10,510 bases of DNA from NCBI GenBank assembly GCA_903927685.1, contig CAIYOB010000389.1, positions 1 through 10,510 of the forward strand, written 5' to 3'. This document shows positions 1 through 6,292 of the stretch, one piece after another (positions within the stretch are counted from its first letter, which is position 1; each line of letters opens with the position of its first letter). The notes beneath the pieces are model-generated. The model was not told where the DNA came from, did not search any database, and saw only the letters and a list, made by a program, of their open reading frames with translations. A program made the translations under genes and the position numbers. Source of the stretch: an uncultured Planctomycetaceae bacterium. GTDB lineage: Bacteria > Planctomycetota > Planctomycetia > Pirellulales > Pirellulaceae.

Positions 1-693
1 GACAACACCGCCCGCAGCGTGGAACTCCGCCGCAAGGCCGAACGGATCATCGCCTCGTTCCTGCGTTTGAAAATGGCGCCGCCGGAAGGCGAGGGATTTG
101 TCATCGCGACCGGTCAGCCCACCACGGCGCTGAGCCATGCCCCCGGTCATCCCGAAGCCTACCTGCTGCTGTTCGAAACCACCGGCGAACGGAAGTGGCT
201 GGACCGCGCCCGCGTCGCCGCGGATCTGGCCGAAACTTGGATCTACCTGTGGAACGTCCCGCTGCCCGCCGACGCGGACGATGGCCGACTGCACTGGAAA
301 CAAGGCGTGCCGACGACCGGACTGCAGCTGATCGCCACGGGCCACTCGCTGGTGGACGCCTATATGGCCTTCGATGCCGACGAGTTCGCCCGCCTGTACC
401 GGCACACGGGCGACGAGCACTACCGGGACGTCGCCCGCATCCTGCTGCACAACACCAAGGCGATGGTCGCCCTGCCCGCGCACCCCTACGATCTGCGCGG
501 CCTCGGTTGGCAGCAAGAGCACTACTCCTTCGCCCCGCCCCGCGGCCTGGGCCTGCACCGCCTCTGGCTGCCCTGGGTCGCCACCAGCCAACTGAACGAC
601 ATCTTCGGCCTGATGGAATTCGATCCGCCGTTGTTCGAGAACCTCGCCGGGCACCCGTTGCTGGGCCATCCTCAGGTACGCGGTCGGGAATGA
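1..693 (+). CDS. C-terminal part of a probable alpha/alpha-toroid carbohydrate-active protein (5' partial)
   Basis: The frame is open from the first base to a TGA at 691-693, giving 230 visible residues; the true start lies upstream of the window, so the GTG at 19 is not taken as the start. The sequence is rich in amphipathic helices with paired aromatic and His/Glu residues: ATGHSLVDAYMAFD, then LYRHTGDEHYRDVARILLHN, then WQQEHYSFAPPRG, then LHRLWLPWVATSQLND near the end. Helix pairs of the type 'TGE/TGD + two or three residues + ARxxAD/ARILL' are typical of (alpha/alpha)6-barrel glycosidases, epimerases and polysaccharide lyases. I do not recognise the exact family and cannot name catalytic residues. 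The neighbouring fucosidase and rhamnosidase-like genes fit a role in glycan breakdown, but that is inference from context. The C-terminus looks natural: it ends shortly after the last helix with no obvious frameshift. Confidence 0.72.
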   Translation, partial: DNTARSVELRRKAERIIASFLRLKMAPPEGEGFVIATGQPTTALSHAPGHPEAYLLLFETTGERKWLDRARVAADLAETWIYLWNVPLPADADDGRLHWKQGVPTTGLQLIATGHSLVDAYMAFDADEFARLYRHTGDEHYRDVARILLHNTKAMVALPAHPYDLRGLGWQQEHYSFAPPRGLGLHRLWLPWVATSQLNDIFGLMEFDPPLFENLAGHPLLGHPQVRGRE

Positions 694-822
694 GATGAGA
701 TTCCGGATTACCCAGAAAACTCTTGGCCAGCTGTTTCGTCTTATAGGTCGTGTTCGAGCCAGAATGCTGCGTGCGACATCCCCAGCAAACCACCTTTCCT
801 TGATTTGGAGCTTTGGTGCGCC

Positions 823-1287
823 ATGGTTGATCTGCCTACGAGTCGGTCTCACTGGATCTTTCGAGCCTCGGTAGCGATTGGTCTCATGGGATTGGGATAT
901 GTGGTCGGAGAGACCGCCGGAGAATCGCTCCAGTCTCCCGTACAGCTTGTGGGAACGTGGCAACAGGTCGCAGTGACGAACGGCAAGGAGGTGCGGCCGG
1001 CCAAGCAGGATGGAACCGAAGTCAAGCTACTACATATCACTCCGACCCATTTTACGCGTACGGTATACAATCCGAAGACGAAGCGAATTCTCGGCATCGT
1101 CGGCGGTGCGTGCCCCCTCTCGACCGACAAACATATCGAGACCATCGAGTATGGCGATGACGCGTCACTCAAGGCGGCTGAAGGCACAAAGGCACTGGAG
1201 TTTCAGGTCAAATTGGATCGCGATATATTGACACTGACACTGCCGGACCAGGGGCCATACTCGGAAGTCTGGAAGCGTGCGAAGTAG
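823..1287 (+). CDS. small membrane-anchored lipocalin-like protein
   Basis: This 154-residue protein has a hydrophobic segment near the N-terminus (about residues 12-29, IFRASVAIGLMGLGYVVG), preceded by Arg/His, so it is probably an uncleaved anchor or a signal peptide. After it comes a compact beta-rich domain that opens with LVGTWQQVAVTNGKEV (residues 42-57). A 'L-x-G-T-W-x-x-x' opening, alternating beta strands and a late 'E-V-W-K' strand are typical of the small lipocalin-like domains (TIGR03067/DUF4488-like) that are abundant in planctomycetes; ligand and role are unknown. I chose ATG 823 over the in-frame TTG at 805 because GGAG at 807-810 lies 12 bases before it and the extra residues add nothing. 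Codon use is atypical: by hand count 28 of the first 49 codons end in G/C, against 32 of 36 in a sample of the next gene. Confidence 0.72.
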   Translation: MVDLPTSRSHWIFRASVAIGLMGLGYVVGETAGESLQSPVQLVGTWQQVAVTNGKEVRPAKQDGTEVKLLHITPTHFTRTVYNPKTKRILGIVGGACPLSTDKHIETIEYGDDASLKAAEGTKALEFQVKLDRDILTLTLPDQGPYSEVWKRAK

Positions 1288-1355
1288 TAGGCCCGGTGAA
1301 AAACAGCCAACCGACGTTCTTCCAGTCGTTACCCATCCTCGTTTCCCCCTCGCTC

Positions 1356-1381
1356 GCGGCAGGGATCAACGCCCCTGCCGC
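1356..1381 (+). other. 9-bp perfect stem hairpin just before the fucosidase start
   Basis: GCGGCAGGG (1356-1364) and CCCTGCCGC (1373-1381) are exact inverted complements around an 8-base loop. The structure ends 14 bases before the ATG at 1396 and 69 bases after the stop of the lipocalin-like gene. No T-tract follows, so it is not a typical intrinsic terminator. It could still stop transcription from upstream, or act as a leader structure affecting translation of the fucosidase. Confidence 0.5.
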
Positions 1382-1395
1382 CGCGTCCTGAATCC

Positions 1396-3483
1396 ATGAA
1401 CCATCGCTTGAAACCACTTGCGTACGCTTCTTACCATCGGCAACTCCTGGCGTCGGGCCTGATCCTCCTGGCCCCGCTGACGGCGGCCCGCGGGGCTGAA
1501 GTGATGTTGGCCCGTCCCACGCCCCAGCAGTACGCCTGGCATGAGCGGGAGCGGATTCAGTTCGTGTGCCTCGACCCCTGCACCTGGCAGGGGCGCGAGT
1601 ATGACGATCACTCGACGCCGCTGTCCGCGATCAATCCCGCCCGGCTCGACACCGATCAGTGGTGCCGGGCCGCGAAGCTGTGGGGCGCGAAGGAAATCCT
1701 CTTCGTCGCCAAGCACACCGGAGGCTTCTGCTGGTGGCGAACGGACACGACCGAGTACGGCATCAAGGACGCCGCGTGGAAAGGCGGCCAGGGCGACGTG
1801 CTGGCGGAACTGTCCGCCTCGTGCCGCCAGCACGGCCTCGCGCTGGGCATTTACGTCTATCCCGGCGACGCCACCTGGGGCGCGGCCATCGGCAGCGGCG
1901 GGCGCACGAAGGACCCGACGAAGCAGGACGCCTACAACAAGGTCTTCCGCCAGCAGTTGACCGAAGTGCTCACGCGTTACGGTACAATCGCGGAAGTGTG
2001 GTTCGACGGCAGTTGCGTGATCGATGTCAGCGACATCCTCCAGGAACACGCGGCCGAGGCCGTGATTTTCCAGGGGCCGCAGGCGACCATCCGCTGGCCC
2101 GGAACCGAAAGCGGCAAGCTGCCTTACCCGGCGTGGAATTCGCTCCTGAGCCAAGACCTCCGGAGCGGCGTCGCCACCGCCGCGCACGGCAATCCCGACG
2201 GCGACGCGTGGGCGCCGCTCGAAGCCGATACGACGCTGTACAACCATAACTGGTTCTGGTCGGCCGCGAACGAGCAGAAACGCAAGAGCCTGGACGAGTT
2301 GCTGGACATCTACTACAAATCCGCCGGGCGCGGCGGCGTGTTGCTGCTCAATTCCACCCCGAACACCGACGGGTTGATTCCCGCCGGCGACATGCAGTTG
2401 TACGAAAGCTTGGGACGGGAGATCGAACGCCGTTTCGGCGGCCCGATCGCCGAGGTGCAAGACCGGCGGGGCACGACGGTGGAACTTGCCTTGCCGCAGC
2501 CCACGCTGGTCAATCATGCCGTCATCATGGAGGACTACCGCCAAGGCGAACGAATCCGCGAGTATGCGGTGGAAGGCTTCCGCGACGGCCAGTGGTGCGA
2601 GTTGAGCCAGGGCACTTCCGTGGGTCGGAAGAAGATCGACCTGTTCCGGCCTGTACCCGTCAGCCGGGTGCGACTGCGCGTCATCCAGGCCGCCGGCGAG
2701 CCGATCATCCGCAGCTTCGCGGCGTATCATGTCGAGGGCGTCTCGGCAGGCTCCCTCACCACGGGCCGGCCCACGACGGCGTCCGCGTTCCACAGCGCGC
2801 CCTACGTCGCATCCCGGGCGACCGACGGCGAACTGGACACCCGCTGGGGCTGCCCCGACGGGACAACGGCCTGTTGGTTGGAGGTGGACCTCGGTGCGCC
2901 CACGGAGTTCGGCCGGGTCGCGATCCACGAACTCGCCGACCGCATCTCGAAGTTCACGCTGCAATACCGCAACACCACCGACGCGCCCTGGCAGGCGGCG
3001 CTGGAAGGCGGCCGTGTCGGCGGGCAATTCCAACAGGACTTCCCCTCCGTCAGCGGGCGTTTCGTGCGGCTGAACATCACCGCAGCCAGCGGCCCGCCGA
3101 CTGTCTGGGAATTCCATCTTCATCCCGGCGCACCACGCTGGCAGCGCTGCGGTGCGTGGAGTGCCAAGGACTTCCACAATGGCCAGGCGACGCTGACCTT
3201 GGATCTCAGCCCTTTCATCCTCCAGCCCGGACAGTTCGAGGTGAAGTTCGAGCAGACCGGCGGCAGACACTCGCTCCGCATCACCAAGGCCACGCTGCTG
3301 TACGAAGGAGAAGAAGCGACGCCCGGCCTGCTCACGCCCGTCGCGGATTCGCACACGTTCCACGTGAACCGCACCGCCCAGGTGACCCACGAAACCAGTT
3401 CCGTCCTGAAGGTGGACGTCACGGCCGACGGCGGCAGCGACTGCGAGGGCGTGGTCCAGATCCGCCCCCGGCCGGCTGAATAG
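1396..3483 (+). CDS. exported alpha-L-fucosidase, GH29, with C-terminal discoidin-like (F5/8 type C) domain
   Basis: The 695-residue protein starts with a signal peptide (residues 1-34, basic start, hydrophobic core around 17-31, ARGAE near the cleavage site), so it acts outside the cytoplasm, hydrolysing terminal alpha-L-fucose. Residues about 38-350 form the GH29 barrel. Visible landmarks are KEILFVAKHTGGFCWW (99-114), EVWFDGS (200-206) with D204 as the expected nucleophile, HNWFW (284-288) and LLDIYYKSAGRGGVLLLN (302-319). KHTGGF in place of the KHHDGF form fits the GH29-B-like group (alpha-1,3/1,4 fucosidases). The acid/base cannot be fixed; E276 in PLEAD is a candidate. Then come a beta-sandwich (about 355-450), a discoidin-like domain (about 454-576, with ATDGELDTRWG and LEVDLG) that may bind sugar, and a third beta-rich region (577-695). 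ATG 1396 directly opens the signal peptide; no Shine-Dalgarno site is visible. The gene is convergent with the acyltransferase. Confidence 0.93.
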   Translation: MNHRLKPLAYASYHRQLLASGLILLAPLTAARGAEVMLARPTPQQYAWHERERIQFVCLDPCTWQGREYDDHSTPLSAINPARLDTDQWCRAAKLWGAKEILFVAKHTGGFCWWRTDTTEYGIKDAAWKGGQGDVLAELSASCRQHGLALGIYVYPGDATWGAAIGSGGRTKDPTKQDAYNKVFRQQLTEVLTRYGTIAEVWFDGSCVIDVSDILQEHAAEAVIFQGPQATIRWPGTESGKLPYPAWNSLLSQDLRSGVATAAHGNPDGDAWAPLEADTTLYNHNWFWSAANEQKRKSLDELLDIYYKSAGRGGVLLLNSTPNTDGLIPAGDMQLYESLGREIERRFGGPIAEVQDRRGTTVELALPQPTLVNHAVIMEDYRQGERIREYAVEGFRDGQWCELSQGTSVGRKKIDLFRPVPVSRVRLRVIQAAGEPIIRSFAAYHVEGVSAGSLTTGRPTTASAFHSAPYVASRATDGELDTRWGCPDGTTACWLEVDLGAPTEFGRVAIHELADRISKFTLQYRNTTDAPWQAALEGGRVGGQFQQDFPSVSGRFVRLNITAASGPPTVWEFHLHPGAPRWQRCGAWSAKDFHNGQATLTLDLSPFILQPGQFEVKFEQTGGRHSLRITKATLLYEGEEATPGLLTPVADSHTFHVNRTAQVTHETSSVLKVDVTADGGSDCEGVVQIRPRPAE

Positions 3484-3600
3484 GATGCCTGGCCGGCCTT
3501 GAGAATCACGTTATTCTGCCGCAGACCGCGATTCCCGCCCCTTCCGCTGAAATCAACATGGTGTCCGTGGTGTCCGCGGTAGGCATACCTGCCTGGAAGC
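3484..3600. repeat. candidate dispersed intergenic element with palindrome and short direct repeat
   Basis: In the 171-base gap between two convergent genes, AGAATCACGTTATTCT (3502-3517) is a near-perfect 16-base palindrome with one mismatched pair. It overlaps TCTGCCGCAGA (3515-3525), an inverted repeat around a single base. Further on, GTGTCCGTG (3561-3569) and GTGTCCGCG (3570-3578) are adjacent near-identical 9-mers. None of this codes for a plausible protein. This layout resembles interspersed non-coding repeats found between genes in planctomycete genomes, but only one copy is visible here, so its repeat nature is inferred, not seen. Confidence 0.3.
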
Positions 3601-3654
3601 AGGAAGCAAGACGGAGCAACGAGTCATCCTCGCTCGCCGGGCCGGTTCGGCGGT

Positions 3655-4422
3655 TCAAGCTTCCGGCTGCTCGGGGTCCCGGTTCCATTTCCGCCCGGCC
3701 AGACGGGGCTGGAAATCGTCCCGCCCGGCGAGCCTGGCGATGGCCGCCATCGCTTGCACGCACAAGTCCCCGAGAACGCCGGGCTCTTGTTCGCGGCCGT
3801 AGTGAGGTGATAGGTCGATCGGGTCGCCAAACCGCACTCGCACGCGGGCGGCCATTCGCAAGGGACTGGTCACGCTGCCGGCGTAGGGCGCGCCTTCGAT
3901 ATAGCAGGGCAGGATCGGCACGCGGGCCTTGAGCGCGACCAGGATCGCGCCCGGGCGTCCCGGCAGCATGAACTCGTCCGTTCGGTTGATGCGGCCTTCG
4001 GGGAACAGGCCGATCAATTCGCCGTGCGCTACGGCTCGAATCGCCAACCTGGTCGCCGCCGTATCGGTGCCGTGGCGGTTGGTGGGAATGGCGCGGGCCG
4101 CCCGCAGGAACCAGCCAAACGCTGGGTGCTCGCAGTATTCCCTGGCAACGAACCACCGCACGTACCGGTTGACCACGATCTGAATGAAGAACGGGTCGAC
4201 GCTGGAGCGATGGTTGGAGACGATTACGGCGCCTTGGCCCGCCGCCAGGGGAAAGGGCGGAACTTGCGTCCGCCACAGGATGCGGGTCAAGACGAGAGCC
4301 ACGAAGTAGATCGTCGCTTGCCACAGACCGTAGGGCGACCGCCAGCACCAGGCGAACGCGTACGTCACCACGGCAGTCGCCAAAAGAACCCAGAAAACCG
4401 TTGCTGCAGCCTCATGCCCCAT
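3655..4422 (-). CDS. plsC: 1-acyl-sn-glycerol-3-phosphate acyltransferase-like protein (PlsC/LPLAT family)
   Basis: The 255-residue protein carries the four blocks of the glycerolipid acyltransferase family. Block I is NHRSSVD (70-76), the HX4D catalytic motif with H71 and D76. Block II is IPTNRHG (112-118), block III is FPEGR (140-144), and block IV is VPILPCYIEGA (168-178). Hydrophobic segments at about 8-26 and 35-49 tether it to the inner membrane, where it would transfer an acyl chain to lysophosphatidate in phospholipid synthesis. Planctomycetes often carry several paralogues, so the exact acceptor is uncertain and the symbol is at family level. An in-frame ATG at 4530 would add 36 residues without hydrophobic or conserved character. 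I prefer ATG 4422 because it immediately precedes the first membrane segment and gives the usual family length; neither start has a well-placed Shine-Dalgarno site. The gene is convergent with the fucosidase and divergent from the 4665 gene. Confidence 0.9.
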   Translation of the reverse strand: MGHEAAATVFWVLLATAVVTYAFAWCWRSPYGLWQATIYFVALVLTRILWRTQVPPFPLAAGQGAVIVSNHRSSVDPFFIQIVVNRYVRWFVAREYCEHPAFGWFLRAARAIPTNRHGTDTAATRLAIRAVAHGELIGLFPEGRINRTDEFMLPGRPGAILVALKARVPILPCYIEGAPYAGSVTSPLRMAARVRVRFGDPIDLSPHYGREQEPGVLGDLCVQAMAAIARLAGRDDFQPRLAGRKWNRDPEQPEA

Positions 4423-4563
4423 TCCTGTTGGTGTACACGCATTCGGAGGCGCTGACAAGGGTTCACCGAGCAAGAATGCGGAAGTGGCGACATTCGCGTC
4501 GCATCCCAATAACCGCACGACCTCGCGCATCCTACTCTAAGCCCGCGGAAAACACTCGACACC

Positions 4564-4587
4564 CACCGGCCGGTGCGGGGTTTATAT
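4564..4587. promoter_or_regulatory. divergent promoter/operator candidate: 12-bp palindrome beside an AT island
   Basis: CACCGGCCGGTG (4564-4575) is a perfect 12-base palindrome, followed after five bases by TTTATAT (4581-4587), the only clear AT-rich core in this GC-rich gap of 4423-4664. The island reads TTTATAT on one strand and ATATAAA on the other, so it could be a -10 box for either divergent gene. No convincing -35 box at normal spacing was found: TCGACA at 4556-4561 is 19-20 bases away. A second copy of ACCGGCCG follows at 4589-4596. The palindrome could be a dimeric repressor site. Confidence 0.3.
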
Positions 4588-4664
4588 GACCGGCCGCTCG
4601 ATCCCGGGCCCCGGTGTCCGCGGCCCCCAAGGTGGCTCCGTTTCTCCATACTCGGTAAACCTTT

Positions 4665-5186
4665 ATGTTCGCAAGTCTCAAGGAAACGCTGCAAGCACTG
4701 CTTGCCATCTCTGTCCTGGCGACGGTGTTCTGGGGCGCAAAACAGCATTCGTTGGCCGTACTGCGCGCCTCAAACGAAGTCCAACCGGCCGCGGGCTCGC
4801 CCGACGATTTCCGCGCCTCGCGTCAGGCGTCGTCGCAGGTCGCCAAACGCCACGGCAGCCCGCGCCATCCCGGGATTCACAGCCGTTTCCTGGACTTGCC
4901 GATCTGCGCCGATTTGTCCGAGGCGCTGCAACAGATGCAAGCCGCCGCTGTCCGGCTCGGGGACGGTTCGGACTTGTACGACGGTCGGCGGAGCACGACG
5001 GCGCAGGACGAATATCAGGCCGCCGTTTCGCGAGTCCGCGCCGAGTTGCAGATCCTGCACACCCTGGTGGCCCCGGAACAGTACGAGGGTCTTTGCACCC
5101 ACGTGATCGAGCGGACGCTGCCCGACAACCTGTCACGTTTGGCAGCTCGGCGGTTGGTGAATTCCGGTGCGGGGATGGCGCTATGA
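4665..5186 (+). CDS. unknown membrane-anchored protein coupled to a HEAT-repeat protein
   Basis: I do not recognise this 173-residue protein. Residues about 9-24 (LQALLAISVLATVFWG) form one membrane segment or a signal anchor. Residues 36-70 are a low-complexity, Ser/Arg/Pro/Gln-rich linker. Residues about 75-165 are predicted helical: DLPICADLSEALQQMQAAA and then a long amphipathic stretch from about 112 to 140. Two Cys residues (81 and 144) could pair if the domain is exported. Its TGA overlaps the next start in an ATGA junction at 5183-5186, which usually means one transcript and translational coupling, so the two proteins may work together. ATG 4665 is chosen because it opens directly into the membrane segment; there is no clear Shine-Dalgarno site. 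Confidence 0.72.
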   Translation: MFASLKETLQALLAISVLATVFWGAKQHSLAVLRASNEVQPAAGSPDDFRASRQASSQVAKRHGSPRHPGIHSRFLDLPICADLSEALQQMQAAAVRLGDGSDLYDGRRSTTAQDEYQAAVSRVRAELQILHTLVAPEQYEGLCTHVIERTLPDNLSRLAARRLVNSGAGMAL

Positions 5187-6247
5187 GGCGGCCCGTCAAC
5201 TCGATTCTTGCGGGTGGACTGGCGGTCCTGCTGAGCGGCGGACTGTGGATCGCGGCGCCCGCGCCGCACGCCCTGGCCGGAGAAAGGTCGCTGGGCGAGC
5301 TGCTAAAGCAGCTTCAGTCGGCCGACACCCTGGCGGAGCGCATGCGAGCCGCGGAAGGCATCGCCGAATACGGGCCCAGTGTTGTCCCGCGATTGCTGCC
5401 CTTGCTTGACCATCCAGATCCTCGGACGCAGGAATATGCTTGTCTGGCACTGGTTCGACTGGGGCCCGAAGCCGAAGCGGCGGTCCCCTCGCTGATCCGC
5501 CAAGCGAGTCGCCGCGACTGCGTCTTTCGCCGGTACGCGATCTTTGCGCTGCATCAGATCGGCCCCCCTGCAGCGCCGGCGGTGCCCGCACTGATCGGCG
5601 TGTTGACCGAAGACGCCCCCGATTGTCGGCTCGCGGCAGCGGAAGCACTGGCCGGGATTGGCCAAGCGGCCGTCCCCGCTCTGATCGAGACGCTGCGCCG
5701 GCCTGATCCGCGTGCCAGCTGCGCCGCCTGCCTGACGCTGCAACAATTGGGCGCCCAAGCCGTATCGGCGATTCCGGCGCTGCTCGAGGCGGTCGCCGCT
5801 CCCGACGAATCGCTCCGGGATGAGATCTTCATGACGCTCGCCGGATTCGGCGGCGACGCGGTCGAACCGCTCGCACGGCTGCTCGACAGTCCCGAACCCG
5901 GGCTGCGCCGGCGGGCTGCCCTGACCCTGGGGCGGCTGCAGCGGACGGCGCACCCGTCGGAAGCGGCGTTGGGCAAGCGGACCCAAGACAGCGACGCCAG
6001 CGTGCGGTTCTGGGCCGTGCGTTCGTTGGCGGCCATCGGAGCGGCTTCGCCGGCGACGCGCCAGTATCTGCTGCAAGCGGTCGGCGACAGCGATCCCAAC
6101 GTGCGCTGGCAAGCGCTCACGTCGTTGGCGAGCGTGGCCCCCGAACTGGCCCGGCAGGCGGCCCGGGACCTGCTCGATGACCCCCATCCGTCCGTCCGCA
6201 AGCAGGCCCAGGCGGTGGCCGAGGCGCTCGACCCCGAGCGAGCTTAA
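5183..6247 (+). CDS. exported HEAT-repeat (armadillo-like) protein
   Basis: The 354-residue protein has a signal peptide (residues 1-32: RR near the start, hydrophobic 8-24, ALA before the likely cut at about 32/33). The rest is a solenoid of about eight HEAT-type repeats at 31-37 residue spacing. Recurring elements are 'AVPALI' or 'VPxLL' helices followed by 'D/P-x-x-R-x-x-A-x-x-A-L-x-x-[IL]-G': GPSVVPRLLPLL (64-75), AAVPSLI (99-105), APAVPALIGVL (131-141), QAAVPALIETL (161-171), VSAIPALLEAV (194-204), DAVEPLARLL (225-234), and DPNVRWQALTSLA (304-316). Such solenoids are protein-binding scaffolds with no enzymatic residues. The start ATG overlaps the upstream stop by four bases. An upstream extension in the same frame to 4586 is out-of-frame sequence of the preceding gene and was discarded. 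It is convergent with the GH106 gene, with 45 bases between stops. Confidence 0.9.
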   Translation: MRRPVNSILAGGLAVLLSGGLWIAAPAPHALAGERSLGELLKQLQSADTLAERMRAAEGIAEYGPSVVPRLLPLLDHPDPRTQEYACLALVRLGPEAEAAVPSLIRQASRRDCVFRRYAIFALHQIGPPAAPAVPALIGVLTEDAPDCRLAAAEALAGIGQAAVPALIETLRRPDPRASCAACLTLQQLGAQAVSAIPALLEAVAAPDESLRDEIFMTLAGFGGDAVEPLARLLDSPEPGLRRRAALTLGRLQRTAHPSEAALGKRTQDSDASVRFWAVRSLAAIGAASPATRQYLLQAVGDSDPNVRWQALTSLASVAPELARQAARDLLDDPHPSVRKQAQAVAEALDPERA

Positions 6248-6292
6248 CGCTCCGTCAAGGCGACATGTTGGGATCCCGGGCTCCAGCCGGAG

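Noticed and set aside
1366..3390. 674-codon open frame on the minus strand opposite the fucosidase gene
   Set aside because: It is the complement of a strongly G/C3-biased real gene, its product is Arg/Gly/Val-rich with no recognisable domain, and the plus strand holds a clear GH29 enzyme.
3635..3652. CGCCG/CGGCG hairpin downstream of the acyltransferase stop
   Set aside because: A 5-bp stem with an 8-base loop and no T-run is expected by chance in such G/C-rich sequence.
4438..4480. Inverted repeat CGCATTC / GAATGCG with a 29-base spacer upstream of the acyltransferase
   Set aside because: Arms of seven bases this far apart are weak evidence, and the longer alternative start of the acyltransferase would place it inside coding sequence.
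4586..5182. In-frame upstream extension of the HEAT-repeat gene
   Set aside because: The extension is Arg/Pro/Ser-rich out-of-frame sequence of the upstream gene; the Met at 5183 opens a proper signal peptide and an ATGA junction.
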